Below, piece by piece: positions 45,687 through 55,445 of a DNA stretch of 64,000 nucleotides. The stretch's first letter is position 1. The number at the start of each line of letters is the position of its first letter. The notes beneath the pieces are model-generated. The model saw only the letters and a program-made list of their open reading frames with translations. It made no database searches and had not been told where the DNA came from. The translations under genes were made by a program, and so were the position numbers. This DNA is from Sinorhizobium kostiense (GTDB lineage Bacteria; Pseudomonadota; Alphaproteobacteria; Rhizobiales; Rhizobiaceae): NCBI RefSeq assembly GCF_017874595.1, contig NZ_JAGILA010000009.1, forward strand, positions 124,001-188,000, in the 5' to 3' direction.

Positions 45687-46537
45687 ATGGCCAATGCTAA
45701 ATGGCAACCACGACCGAACATCACACGAACTGTGGCAACCGATCCAGATTTGAGCTTGGAACCATCGGAGATTCCGGAGGGGACGGGTTACCTTGCTTCC
45801 ATTGCGATGACTATAGCGGCGACGGTCATTGCCGTCGGCATCGACCGCGGGATTGCGATCCCGAACATTTCCCTCATATTCGTCGTGCCGGTGTCGTCGC
45901 CGGCGTGGGCTTCGGCTTAGGTCAATCGTTCTGCTCGGCTGTACTTGGTGCTCTCGCCTACAATTTCTTCCTGACTGAGCCTCGCAACACTCTGCTCGTC
46001 GATGATCCGTCAAATATTTGGGCGATAGGGCTACTTTTTGTCGTCGGACTTATCGTCAGTAGCGTTGCCTTCACTTCCCAGCGGAGAGCGAGCGACGCGG
46101 CGCTCTTGAGAAGGCAGGCGACAGTGCTGCAGGACTACAGCCGTGCTGTCGTGGCAGCCGACAACATTCAGGCGATCGTCTCAACAACTTGCCAAGCTCT
46201 CGCAGCGCTTTTCCAGGTTCCTGTCGTCGTGATGCTCGTTTCGGAGGGCGAAGTGGCTGCGGCCAAGGCAGTCGGCGGTATAGATCCCCAGAAGGCTGAA
46301 TTCGAGGCGGCGCGATTGTCCTTGGAGACGGGCACTTTCATGCGCGCCGAAACTTATCCGGCGACGGCGTCTCGCTTTGACTTTTGGCCCGTAAAAGCTT
46401 CAGCGGGCCAGCACGCTGTCATTGGACTTGCATTTAACCCCGAAGATCGTCCTGCGGCACCGGATACGCTAGTCGGCATCATTCGGAGTGTGTTAGCGTT
46501 GGCACTCGACCGTCAGCAATTGAGCCGGCTTCCTTGA
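45687..46537 (+). pseudogene. KdpD-like DUF4118-GAF fragment with a frameshift
   Basis: ATG 45687 has GGAAGGAAG upstream. Frame 1 gives membrane helices (ASIAMTIAATVIAVGI) to SLIFVVPV; frame 2 then gives VVAGVGFGLGQSFCSAVLG, the motif YNFFLTEP that KdpD also has, two more helices and a GAF-like domain to 46537. One missing G near 45893 (GTGTCG for GTGGTCG) explains the switch. The repaired product of about 283 residues lacks both the KdpD sensor domain and the kinase. It may be a decayed second KdpD or a stand-alone sensor. The gap 45416-45686 holds nothing I recognise. Confidence 0.65.
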
Positions 46538-46591
46538 GCAAAATCAACGTGGCGCTGGCGCCACCTTCCGAAGCGGGTCGAACCAGAGCGA

Positions 46592-46958
46592 CTACTGGAA
46601 AATATAAAGCGCGTCCCACAGCATGCTGAACAAGCCGGGCCGGGGCTGTGCCGTGTCGCGAATCCATTGCGCAGCCGTGTCCGCACGCACCGTTGTACCC
46701 GAACCGCACACGATCTTGTGCAACTGCCAATCGGTCAGTTCGAAAAACCGCTTCGCTTCGCCATAGGTGTCGTCGCTGAGGCCCTCCGCACGAAGCACAG
46801 CATCCTCGAATGCAACAGTGAAAGCGGAACCTGCGCTTCGCAATCTTGTCGCGTTGCGCCGGGGGCTGATATTCGGTCTGCGAAAGTGTTCTGAGGCACC
46901 GTTCAGGCGTTTTTTCCAAGAGTTCCGCCCATCGAGCGAGGCGCTCGCCCCGTGTCAT
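46592..46958 (-). pseudogene. Small conserved rhizobial protein gene with a one-base insertion
   Basis: Frame 1 from ATG 46958: [16 protein letters not shown] to [10 protein letters not shown]. The next frame continues [21 protein letters not shown] with YGEAKRFFELTDWQLHKIVC, then a stop at 46592. An extra base in AA at 46842-46843 accounts for it. A repaired product has about 121 residues. I recognise the FFELTDWQLHKIVC motif as common in rhizobia but not its function. Confidence 0.6.
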
Positions 46959-47390
46959 AGTCGAACGCTTGCATGTCTGCAGAAACGCCGGCAACTGTCT
47001 GGAGGTGCCAGGTGTTTCATCGCCTCCTCCTCCAATTTTCCAAGATTTATGAAGAAGTGTCTTCCTTTCGGTTTTAGCCGGCAAGCGCTGAGACAGCTCG
47101 AGCGACCGCCCTGCGAGGCAGCGCAGCGCTCGTGGCGATGGGATTGGTTACGCGACACTCGCATGTTGTCGTTCCAGGACGTCACTTTGGGAACTTCGAA
47201 CCGCTCTGGCAGCCAAATGCGTCGCTTGACAAGCCAATGCACAGCATATGAGATGTCAGAACACAACTCACCGGTTCCTCAAGGCCTCGGAGTGTGCCGA
47301 CAATGGGTCATGGCCGGTTGCGGCCACCAGTCCATTTGGTTTTTTTGGCTGGACTACCGCAGCCCGCTAGTTCGGGATGGAGTAGCTCTC

Positions 47391-49310
47391 ATGGCCGACG
47401 CCGACGCCGGCGGGCGCACCGATTCCACGCAACCTACCGCCCCGGAATCGCCTGGCCAAGCCAATCTGAGAGTCTTGATGCTTGGTGCTCTGGGCGTCGT
47501 TTACGGCGACATCGGGACAAGTCCCCTGTATGCCGTTCGGGAAGCGCTTTTGGTCGCAGCGTCAGACGGGTCGGTTGAGCGCGCGGACGTGTTGGGCGTC
47601 CTTTCGCTGATTTTCTGGGCGCTGACGCTGGTCGTGACAGTAAAATATGTGCGGTTTGTACTCAGGGCCGACAACAAGGGCGAGGGCGGCACCCTTTCGT
47701 TAATGGCTCTTGCCCGCAGGCACCTTCCTGCGCATTCGACCGCCATCTTGGCCTTAGGCGTCATTGGCGCGGCGCTGTTTACGGGTGACTCCATGATCAC
47801 GCCCGCAATCTCGGTGCTCGCCGCGGTGGAAGGGCTCAAGACAGTGACGCCGGCCTTCGAGCCCTATGTCGTGCCCATCACGCTGCTAATCCTCTTTGTG
47901 CTTTTCGCCGTTCAGCGCTTTGGAACCGGCGCAGTCGGAGGCGTTTTTGGCCCGATTACCGGTGTCTGGTTCATCGCAATCGGCATTTCGGGATTGAGTC
48001 ATATCATCGCCAATCCCGACGTGCTGTGGGCAGTCAATCCCTATTACGCAGTCCATTATCTCGCCGCCAACCCGGCACTCTCGCTTGGCACGATCGGGGC
48101 TATTTTCCTCGCCGTCACGGGTGCAGAGGCGCTCTATGTTGATCTCGGCCACTTCGGCCGCGGACCGATCGTCCTGGCGTGGCTTTCGATCGTTTTCCCT
48201 TGCCTTCTCCTGAACTATGTAGGGCAAGGCGCTTTCGTTTTGACGCGTAGCGATTTGCCAGAGAATGTCTTCTTCGACATGCAGCCAGGCTGGGCGCTGC
48301 TGCCGATGGTCGCCCTGGCTACCGCTGCCACGATCATTGCCAGTCAGGCGGTTATTTCCGGTGCCTACTCGCTAGTCCGCCAGGCCGTGCAGCTGAATCT
48401 GCTGCCCCGCTTCAGCATTCTTCACACGTCGGAGACGCAAGAGGGCCAAGTTTATCTTGGACGTGTCAATTGGATGCTCGGGATCGGCGTCATGTTGCTG
48501 GTACTCGGCTTCCAGAGGTCCGGCAATCTCGCTTCGGCCTATGGCATTTCGGTTACCGGTGAGATGGTAGTCACGGATTTGCTTCTCTTCGTCGTTATGC
48601 GTCACATCTGGAACTGGTCCTGGGCAGCAGCGCTTTTGGCCTCGATACTGTTCCTGATCGTCGACCTGGTATTCCTTGGCTCTAACATCATCAAAGTGGT
48701 CGAGGGCGGCTGGGTCACGCTGGCCATTGCTCTCGTGATGTGCCTCATCATTTGGACCTGGGTCCGCGCGACGGGCTATCTGTTCGAGAAGACTCGCAAG
48801 AGCGAGGTTCCCCTCGATTTTCTTGCCGATCAGATGCTGAAAAAACCGCCTCAGATCGTGCCGGGTACGGCCATCTTCCTGACTAGCGATCCAACGTGCG
48901 CCCCAACGGCGCTGATGCACAGCTTGAAGCATTACAAGGTGCTGCACGAACGTAACGTCATTCTCTCGATCGTGACCAAGCAGCGACCCATCATCCCGGA
49001 GTCCGAACGCGTGCAGATGGAACCGATCACCGATCTCTTCACGCGCGTCACTCTGTCATTCGGCTATATGGAACAGCCGAACATTCCGAAGGCTATGGCC
49101 CTCTGCCGCAAGCAGGGTTTGAAATTCGACATCATGTCGACCTCATTCTTTGTCTCCCGCCGGTCGCTGATACCAACGCCCACTTCCGGCCTACCGCTCT
49201 GGCAGGACCGGCTGTTCATCGCCCTGGCCCGCACCGCGGCCGATGCGGCCGAATATTTCCAGATTCCGACCGATCGTGTGGTCGAGATCGGCACCCAAGT
49301 CAGGATCTGA
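47391..49310 (+). CDS. kup: Kup-family potassium transporter
   Basis: K+:H+ symporter of 639 residues: start of the fold [57 protein letters not shown] and 12 membrane helices, followed by a cytoplasmic C-terminal domain of about 180 residues. ATG 47391 has GGAG nine bases before it; the longer open frame upstream reads unlike Kup. The gap 46959-47390 contains no supported gene. Confidence 0.95.
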   Translation: MADADAGGRTDSTQPTAPESPGQANLRVLMLGALGVVYGDIGTSPLYAVREALLVAASDGSVERADVLGVLSLIFWALTLVVTVKYVRFVLRADNKGEGGTLSLMALARRHLPAHSTAILALGVIGAALFTGDSMITPAISVLAAVEGLKTVTPAFEPYVVPITLLILFVLFAVQRFGTGAVGGVFGPITGVWFIAIGISGLSHIIANPDVLWAVNPYYAVHYLAANPALSLGTIGAIFLAVTGAEALYVDLGHFGRGPIVLAWLSIVFPCLLLNYVGQGAFVLTRSDLPENVFFDMQPGWALLPMVALATAATIIASQAVISGAYSLVRQAVQLNLLPRFSILHTSETQEGQVYLGRVNWMLGIGVMLLVLGFQRSGNLASAYGISVTGEMVVTDLLLFVVMRHIWNWSWAAALLASILFLIVDLVFLGSNIIKVVEGGWVTLAIALVMCLIIWTWVRATGYLFEKTRKSEVPLDFLADQMLKKPPQIVPGTAIFLTSDPTCAPTALMHSLKHYKVLHERNVILSIVTKQRPIIPESERVQMEPITDLFTRVTLSFGYMEQPNIPKAMALCRKQGLKFDIMSTSFFVSRRSLIPTPTSGLPLWQDRLFIALARTAADAAEYFQIPTDRVVEIGTQVRI

Positions 49311-49484
49311 ACGTGCGTGTTCACATCTAGAGCCAGCGTAAGCGGAGTTTCGATCCCGTGCGGAATCAGTTCGTGCTCTGTTCGATCTAAGCGTACGATT
49401 TCGAGCAGTTCTTGTTCCGACCCCTTGTCGGGCGTTTGGGGTGCGGAATTTTCACAGACTCCCTCCTGATGTTTGGATGCACAT

Positions 49485-50477
49485 TCAGCCCGACGGCTGC
49501 TCGCGATCTAAGAAAAACACGGTTGCGTCGTCGGCTCGCTCTCGCAGGCCTTTGAATGAAGGGTGCCGCAGCTTTTCGTCTTCTGTCCAGGCGCGATATT
49601 CGACCTCAGCGACAAGCAGCGGCCGCACGAAGACAGCGCCCTTGCGCCGGAGCGCAACAGGCGGCTTGTCCTCCCTGATCGTGTCCAGCAGCTCACGCAG
49701 CTTGACGGATTCCTGATTGCTCCAACCAGTGCCGCAACCGCCGACGTAGACGAGCCGATCGTTTTTCAGGGCCGCCAGCAGGAGCCGTCCGATCGCGCAG
49801 GGCACAGTAGATGGCTCATAGCCGACGATCACGAAACTGTCGCGACGCCTGCAGGTGATCTTCTGCCACCAGTCGCCGCGGCCGCTGTGATAGGTCTTTT
49901 CCCGGTGCTTGGCGATAATTCCCTCGAGGCCATGCTCGCAGGCAATGCGGTAGAACTCGTCGCCGTCTGCGTCGACCTCCTCCGACAACCTGATGACACC
50001 TTCGCGGCCGGCGACGATCTGCTCGAGCAGCCGTCGGCGCTCGCGAAGCGGCTGCCGCCGCAGATCGTGCCCGTCGAGATAGAGCAGATCGAAGGCGAAG
50101 AAGAGGATTTCGCGTGGATCATGAAGACTTGGTTTTCGGCCAAGAGCGCGTTGCAGTGCGCCGAAATCGGACCGCCCTTTCTCGTCAAGCACGACCGCCT
50201 CGCCGTCGAGGATCAGAGATTCGTGCCCAAGCTGCCGCGCTTCGGCCGCGATCGCGGCGAAGCGGCGCGTCCAGTCATAGCCGCCGCGTGTGACGACGCG
50301 CACCCTCCCCGGCTCTACGTGAACCGAGAGACGGTATCCATCCCACTTCACCTCGACGGCCCATTGCGGGCCTTTGGGCGGCCTGTCGACGAGCATTGCC
50401 ACGCATGGCTCGATGCGCGTCGGCATTGGATCTGGCGGCGGCTGATTGGGCGGCTTCTTCGAAGATGTTCTCGCCAT
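49485..50477 (-). CDS. ATP-dependent DNA ligase, LigD-ligase type
   Basis: 330 residues. Nucleotidyltransferase motif I EVKWDGYRL carries the AMP-linked Lys; LILDGEAVVLDEKGRSDF is motif III region, EGIIAKHREKTYHSGRG motif IV and WWQKITCRRRDSFVIVGY motif V, followed by an OB fold (LVYVGGCGTGWS). Lacks polymerase and phosphoesterase domains of full LigD. In rhizobia such stand-alone ligases may act with Ku in end joining; no ku gene is in the window. ATG 50477 was chosen since upstream sequence is Cys-rich and unlike ligases. Confidence 0.9.
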   Translation of the reverse strand: MARTSSKKPPNQPPPDPMPTRIEPCVAMLVDRPPKGPQWAVEVKWDGYRLSVHVEPGRVRVVTRGGYDWTRRFAAIAAEARQLGHESLILDGEAVVLDEKGRSDFGALQRALGRKPSLHDPREILFFAFDLLYLDGHDLRRQPLRERRRLLEQIVAGREGVIRLSEEVDADGDEFYRIACEHGLEGIIAKHREKTYHSGRGDWWQKITCRRRDSFVIVGYEPSTVPCAIGRLLLAALKNDRLVYVGGCGTGWSNQESVKLRELLDTIREDKPPVALRRKGAVFVRPLLVAEVEYRAWTEDEKLRHPSFKGLRERADDATVFFLDREQPSG

Positions 50478-50636
50478 GCCGCAATTAACGCACAAGTGCT
50501 CGAAAACGCCGCACTCATTCCGCATGACCGCGGTTGCAGGAATTGCGGCGACACACGAGAAACGTGGGAACAAAGACATAGATGATGAATTATCAAGGCG
50601 CGCCGTCCCTCAGCGGCGTCAGGTCCAACCTGTTAT

Positions 50637-50669
50637 GAGTGCCCGCTCCTTCCCCTGGAGCGGGCGCTC
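50637..50669. terminator. Strong hairpin between ligase and LamG genes
   Basis: GAGTGCCCGCTCC (50637-50649) pairs with GGAGCGGGCGCTC (50657-50669), with one G-U pair and a 7-base loop. It lies 38 bases past the LamG-gene stop on the minus strand, where a terminator is expected; the T tract is lacking. Confidence 0.5.
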
Positions 50670-50706
50670 GTTGCAAAAGGCGTAGGGGCCGAATGGACCC
50701 ACGCCC

Positions 50707-52857
50707 TCAAGCTGGCGCAAAGTTCGCCGATTGGCGGCCAGGAGTGCACCCTCCCTCCGGTTCAGCCAACAAGCTTGTGACAAAATAAGTGATGGACGCG
50801 GTCATATTGGCGACGATGGCAGCCAAGTACCAGCCGCCGGTTGCCCACAGCATAATCAAGTCGGCAAGAGCGGCGACCACAATGAACACCCAGTTCCACC
50901 AATGCAAACCTGAAATAGAGATCGCAAGTACGGATGCTAAGCCGCCACATATGTAGACACTGAAAACTACTTTGATCAGCTTCTGAAAATTGTTCGCCTC
51001 CGCCAATGCCAACCTCATCGCTGGAATAAGATTGCTCAAAACTTTCGGCGCCCATTCCGTGAGGAACTTGGAAATCACTGAGCTTCCGACGGCGCCCAAG
51101 CCTATCGCACCTATGATGACCATTATGGCGTTGGCAATGAGCAGGATGTACCAAGCAATGCATTCGCTCGAGAGCCCCTCATCTTGACCATATGACGCAA
51201 GCGTTGCATCCCCGATACGCGCAGCTTCGATCAGCCCATCCTCGCCGACAACTTCGAAGACGTGATCGTCGCCGTCGCGCCGGTGGAGTACCAAGCCTGG
51301 TGGTCGGCCGTTATGGTCATCGTAATGCCGAATCCCGCTGTAGAGATTGTTAAGAAAGACCTTGCGCAGCTGGTCGATTTGAGGTTGCGCAGCCCCTGTG
51401 GCACCTAGGATTTCTTCATAGTCGGCAATCAGCTGATCGATTTTAGTCTCGCTCAGGATCCTGCTTTTTGGTCGAGGGCCCATCTCATCGGGGGCCTGGG
51501 CGGCTGTCGCCCGAATATCTGGCCATCGGGGCTTCGGATTTGAAGCTGCAGCTCGTATACTAGAGCGGGAAAGCAATCCACCCGAAGTCGACTGCCAGCT
51601 CACTCTTGCACCATTGTTCAGCGAAGCGACCGTGCCGGTTACACCGTTGCTCGAATCAAGACCTCGGAAGTTGGCGACACAGCCCTGCGCTTGGGCAGGA
51701 TCTGCGGCCATATAGGTGGCGACGTCATCGGCAGACAGTGCCGTCGACCAAACCTGCAAAGCTCCAATGTATCCTTGAAATGGGTTGTTGTTGGGGGCGG
51801 TCGAAAGAGGTATCGCCCCACCGATGACGGGAGCAGGCGTCGAAAGCATGTTCATCGTACCCGACACGGCACTGCCGCATTCCTGCCCGTCCACATACAA
51901 GGTGAAAGTCGTTCCGTCATAAGTGACCGCCACATGGTGCCACGCATTCGCGGCGAAAGACGTCGACGCGGAGACAATGTCGCTGCCATTCAGGCCATTC
52001 CACAATACTGTGAGCGTGAGCGACCCGTCACTTTGACCGAGGCCCATCTGTATGCCGCTGTTAGCATCGCAGTTGCCGAAGATGTCACTGTACTGAGAAC
52101 CAGAGCTAACGCCCGTGCAGTAAACCCATGCAAGGAGGCTGAATGCCACATTACCCCCGCCGCCAGGATTAAGGGCATCAGAAGTTGCAGGTACAACGTA
52201 TGCGTTGTTTTCCAATTGGAAACCCGGCACGATCGTGACCTGCTGCCCGCCACCTAGGAAGGTAATCGGGTGGTTGTTGCCTGAGTCGTCCGACGGTGGC
52301 CCGTCGGCAAAGCAATAGCAGGAAACGAGTCCCTGCGTTCCGGGGTCCGGCATCATCCACTTGCTTGTGAGGCATTCTGTCATCGGCACGGCGATATTCC
52401 AAAGACATAAGCCCACCAGGTCAACATCCACTTGGCCGCCGAACACGAAGTCACTGCCATCATCCGGAATTCCAGCGTTCGTCAACGCAGCCGAGGCAGC
52501 CTGAGCGCCCGCGACGGAAAGAGTTAGCGTGCCCGAATTTGGTCCGGCCGAGTCATAGGTGCACATTACCGAATAGTAGGTGTTGGGTTGCAAGGTCATC
52601 GCGGCATCCGCAACAACGGCAGTCGCATTCGCAAGCTGCGCGAAAAGCACGCCATTTTGTAGCCCAAAGCTGAATTGGCTGCCCTTGGAGAACAGCGTGT
52701 CGCTGCTGCTAAATTGTGCCATCCGGAAGGTGAAGCACACAGAGAATGAATGACTGCCATCCAACACTAGGTCTGCCAAGGTGGACCCAGATCCGAACGA
52801 AATCGAACCAGATGATGTAATATGCGCAAACGTCTGCTGATAAAGTGGTGCAGTCAC
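50707..52857 (-). CDS. Large LamG-domain protein with C-terminal membrane segments
   Basis: 716 residues. GTG 52857 has GAGGAGG five bases upstream. Two concanavalin/LamG-like domains are visible: about 15-190 (SHSFSVCFTFRM, NTYYSVMCTYDSA) and 230-400 (FSLLAWVYCTG, WHHVAVTYDGTTFTLYVDG, the LamG signature, and GYIGALQVWSTAL). A charged middle region follows, then four hydrophobic segments in the last 170 residues (YILLIANAIMVIIGAIGLGA, FSVYICGGLASVLAI, WNWVFIVVAALADLIM, WYLAAIVANMTASITYFV). No signal peptide. I know no protein with this exact architecture. Confidence 0.8.
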   Translation of the reverse strand: MTAPLYQQTFAHITSSGSISFGSGSTLADLVLDGSHSFSVCFTFRMAQFSSSDTLFSKGSQFSFGLQNGVLFAQLANATAVVADAAMTLQPNTYYSVMCTYDSAGPNSGTLTLSVAGAQAASAALTNAGIPDDGSDFVFGGQVDVDLVGLCLWNIAVPMTECLTSKWMMPDPGTQGLVSCYCFADGPPSDDSGNNHPITFLGGGQQVTIVPGFQLENNAYVVPATSDALNPGGGGNVAFSLLAWVYCTGVSSGSQYSDIFGNCDANSGIQMGLGQSDGSLTLTVLWNGLNGSDIVSASTSFAANAWHHVAVTYDGTTFTLYVDGQECGSAVSGTMNMLSTPAPVIGGAIPLSTAPNNNPFQGYIGALQVWSTALSADDVATYMAADPAQAQGCVANFRGLDSSNGVTGTVASLNNGARVSWQSTSGGLLSRSSIRAAASNPKPRWPDIRATAAQAPDEMGPRPKSRILSETKIDQLIADYEEILGATGAAQPQIDQLRKVFLNNLYSGIRHYDDHNGRPPGLVLHRRDGDDHVFEVVGEDGLIEAARIGDATLASYGQDEGLSSECIAWYILLIANAIMVIIGAIGLGAVGSSVISKFLTEWAPKVLSNLIPAMRLALAEANNFQKLIKVVFSVYICGGLASVLAISISGLHWWNWVFIVVAALADLIMLWATGGWYLAAIVANMTASITYFVTSLLAEPEGGCTPGRQSANFAPA

Positions 52858-53114
52858 GGGTGCCTCCTCCTCGTGCATGGACTGATCCAGGAGTGAAACT
52901 GCGCCCCCTAATAGAGGGGGGTGCCGTAGACCTAACATTGTCTAGGCACTGATATCTGTCGGGATGTCCTTGAACGCCGCGCCTTTGGCTCCCCAGCCTC
53001 GCGATCGTCGTTGTAGTCGATGACAATCTTAGCGAGCACGTGTCGCTAAACAACTCTCAAAAGTTAGGGTGAAGATTCGGCTCCTACGCAAGGAACGGGC
53101 ACTCTGGGATGTCG

Positions 53115-53318
53115 TCATCGACGCTTCTTCAGCCAAGGATTCCACTCGATTCCCAAGGCTTTCGCAATCACGCGCCAGTCCCGACCGCCCATTCCAGGGA
53201 TGCGCAGCATCTCTTCGATGGAAAGATGCTGCATATCTCCGACCACCTCATATCCGAGCTGATTTAGCTCGGCGAGGAGCCATGGCTTCAGTTTCAAGTC
53301 TGCGAGTTTCGTGTCCAT
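53115..53318 (-). CDS. Small protein like the RNA polymerase alpha C-terminal domain
   Basis: 67 residues: LKLKPWLLAELNQLGYEVVG, MQHLSIEEMLRIPGMGGRDW, then RVIAKALGIEW. The helix-hairpin-helix pattern (L-x-IPG-G-x2-x5-I-x2-AL) is that of alpha-CTD. Such single-domain copies occur in rhizobia; whether they bind DNA or sigma factors is unknown. Confidence 0.7.
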   Translation of the reverse strand: MDTKLADLKLKPWLLAELNQLGYEVVGDMQHLSIEEMLRIPGMGGRDWRVIAKALGIEWNPWLKKRR

Positions 53319-53413
53319 GTCGAGAGAAGATCAGGCCAACTCGCAGCGCGCAATTGCATGATTGTGCAATGATCCCGTCAATCTGACACCTCAGGGTAGG
53401 CGGCGTTACTGGT

Positions 53414-53800
53414 TCATGACCGCTCCTGTTCGGCGAGCGCCTTCACGAGACTCACGACCCGGGCACGAACCTTCACGTCCTCGATCCGACAGAAGGCGCG
53501 AATGAGGGCAAGCCCCTGGTCGCTCGAGACGAATTGCATCAGCTCCGGATGGAGCGCGGAAGGGCGGCCGGCGCCGCCGGCGCCGTTCGTGGCTTCAGCG
53601 GGCATGTCTTCGAAGAAGTTCGAGACCGGGACCTGCAGCACGTCGGCGATCTGCTGCACGCGACTTGCTCCGACGCGGTTGGTCCCCTTCTCGTATTTCT
53701 GCACTTGCTGGAATGTGACCCCGATCGCCTCGCCAAGTGTCGCTTCGACATGCACATCTACCGGGGCGGGCTGTTTTCTTTCAAGGGTACGTGTCAGCAT
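53414..53800 (-). CDS. XRE-family regulator with half of its HTH missing
   Basis: 128 residues. GEAIGVTFQQVQKYEKGTNR and VGASRVQQIADVLQVPVSNFFED are the second half of the XRE HTH seen in many rhizobial regulators, but after PVDVHV the expected first helices (about 15 residues, usually G-x-R-I-R-x-RR-x3-G) are replaced by EATL. The C-terminal part (ALIRAFCRIEDVKVRARVVS) is normal. An in-frame deletion should impair DNA binding; it may act as a dominant-negative partner. Confidence 0.7.
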   Translation of the reverse strand: MLTRTLERKQPAPVDVHVEATLGEAIGVTFQQVQKYEKGTNRVGASRVQQIADVLQVPVSNFFEDMPAEATNGAGGAGRPSALHPELMQFVSSDQGLALIRAFCRIEDVKVRARVVSLVKALAEQERS

Positions 53801-53929
53801 GAATTCTCCGCATTTCGGCGACGGATGCCCCTGCCCCGACCCTATCGCAGTTCTGATAGTTTCTCCGTTTCTGGGAGACGCTCCTACAGCGTGACCAGGC
53901 CACTGGACACTCCCGTTTTTCAGTGAATA

Positions 53930-54215
53930 TCGGCGTTTTCAGTCCAATGCCCCGGCGATGGGCCTGGCTCCAGGTACCGGCCGAGAGAGCGAAGATATGC
54001 GACAATTTCCAGCAGGAGGAAATCCCGGTCCCCGAACACTTCATCATGCGGGCGAGCTCCTCGGCCGCGGCGTCCATTTCCTCGAGGTCGCCGAGAACGT
54101 AGCAGTCGTGGCCGATGGCGCAGATGTCACAGCCGGCCTCGATCACCGCGCCGACAAAGGCGGGGATCTCGCTCTCCAACATAAGCCGCCCAGACTCACG
54201 TTTCGCCATATCCAT
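53930..54215 (-). pseudogene. Conserved small gene with a one-base deletion
   Basis: ATG 54215 with GAGGA upstream: AKRESGRLMLESEIPAFVG, GCDICAIGHDCYVLG, EMDAAAEELAR. After that the frame is lost; in another frame DEVFGDRDFLLLEIVAYLRS continues and stops at 53930. CGCATGATG should read CGCATCGATG, one C missing at about 54049. Function unknown; about 95 residues when repaired. Confidence 0.6.
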
Positions 54216-54224
54216 TCATCCTCT

Positions 54225-54743
54225 TCAAGCGCTCGGCGGCCCGGGGGGCAATGGCGCGGCTGACGCCGTGCCATTGCCGCCGTGGCCTGTCGTTCCCAGC
54301 CGATTGAGCAAGCTGAAAACGTCCTGCAAGGTTTCTTCGTCAAAGCCTCGCAGCTTGTCGATGCGGGCCAGGAGCAGATTCACTTTGGTTTGGTTTTCGC
54401 CCGACAGATGGAGAGCTGCCGGCGCTAGAAGCTCTTCCGGACTTGCTCCAAGCACCTCGCAGAGATGGATCAGACGGCTTACCGTCAGGCGGGAAACGCT
54501 TCCTTCGTAGCGGGCGTAGACCGCTTCGGTGATATCAAGCAGGGGCGCAAGTTTTCGACCGGGAGAGATTTCGCCTCTCGCGGGCTTCCCGGATACTGGC
54601 GGAGATTCTTTCTTCCAGCGCGGCGCTGAGTGTAATTCGACCGTCGGGGGGGGCAGCCGATAAACTGGTTTGTCAACGTCCGGATCATTGACTTGCTGCA
54701 ATCCGCGATCCGAGATCCATTGCTCCAGCGACGGTCCTGCCAT
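54225..54743 (-). CDS. XRE-type regulator whose frame is altered between two homopolymers
   Basis: 172 residues as read. The second half is a clear HTH part: KLAPLLDITEAVYARYEGSV, SRLTVSRLIHLCEVLGASPE. The 34 codons before it make no sense in this frame, but the next frame gives ITLSAALEERISASIREARE and RRNLSRS, the missing first helices. The frame changes at G8 (54646-54653, plus strand) and back at a 4-base A/T run near 54550. So two compensating indels leave the gene open with a scrambled middle. Confidence 0.6.
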   Translation of the reverse strand: MAGPSLEQWISDRGLQQVNDPDVDKPVYRLPPPTVELHSAPRWKKESPPVSGKPARGEISPGRKLAPLLDITEAVYARYEGSVSRLTVSRLIHLCEVLGASPEELLAPAALHLSGENQTKVNLLLARIDKLRGFDEETLQDVFSLLNRLGTTGHGGNGTASAAPLPPGPPSA

Positions 54744-55089
54744 TCATCCTACCGGTGGTTGTTCATGGTGCAGACCACTTTAATGGAAGTGGTTGTGTTC
54801 TTGGAACCCTCAAAACGTCTTGGGTGGTATCAGTTTGGCGCATCGCTGACGCGACCCCGCTCTATGCCTTCGGCACGAAGACCGCAAAAAGCGTTCTTCG
54901 CCCAATAGGGTAACGATCGGTTGCGCAAGAGCCGCCTCGCGGCCTTCACGTCATGACTGCATCAAAATGCCTCTGAAAGCCGTTTACAGCTCGCGGTGAA
55001 ATCAGCATATTGCCAACCGGCAACGACAATCGAGAGTTGGTCGTGGCAAGTCGCTAGCCCTTCTTGTCATGCACCCACGGGGCCGTCCT
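54744..55089. other. Intergenic region without a recognised gene
   Basis: No ORF here has a good ribosome site or a recognisable protein. It separates the minus-strand regulators from the leader repeat of the plus-strand DUF3846 operon and should contain the promoter for the regulator at 54743. Confidence 0.5.
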
Positions 55090-55398
55090 GATCTGCGAGC
55101 CAGGGCGGCCCTTCTCGTATCTGAAATGGCGGCCGCCAGACGGCCGGCTTTGCCTTCCTGAAGGAGGGAAAGAGGGCGCTGCCCTCTCTCCCTCACAAGG
55201 GAAAAAACGGTCTCCCCGTCCTTCCTCCCCTCGCCTCCGGCTCGCTCCGTGCAGGAGCGACGCAATCCGCATGCGCGGATTTTGCGTCGCCCCTTCGGCT
55301 TTGGCCTCGGGCGGGCGAACCCCCTCCGTTTTGTTCCCTTGCCTCCCTCTCTCCCGCTGCTCCGCGCGAGCACGGGGAGCAGGAGCGGGGCTCCTGCC
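55090..55398 (-). repeat. Dispersed leader repeat, copy B
   Basis: Reverse complement of copy A at 19129-19380: on the minus strand it reads GGCAGGAGCCCCGCTCCTGC at its start (55398 downward), then the matching blocks AGCGGGAGAGAGGG, CGGAGGGGG, GGGGAGACCG and CTTGTGAGGGAGAGAGGGCA. Copy B is longer because of an extra stem (ATCCGCATGCGCGGAT near 55265-55281). It ends 48 bases before the ATG of the 55446 gene. Confidence 0.75.
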
Positions 55399-55445
55399 CC
55401 TCGGGCAAGAGCTAGACCGCTTCGCGGAAAGGAAAGGGCTAGAAA

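Noticed and set aside
49563..50585. 340-codon plus-strand frame opposite the DNA ligase
   Set aside because: Ligase motifs I, III, IV and V on the minus strand are complete; the opposite frame has none.
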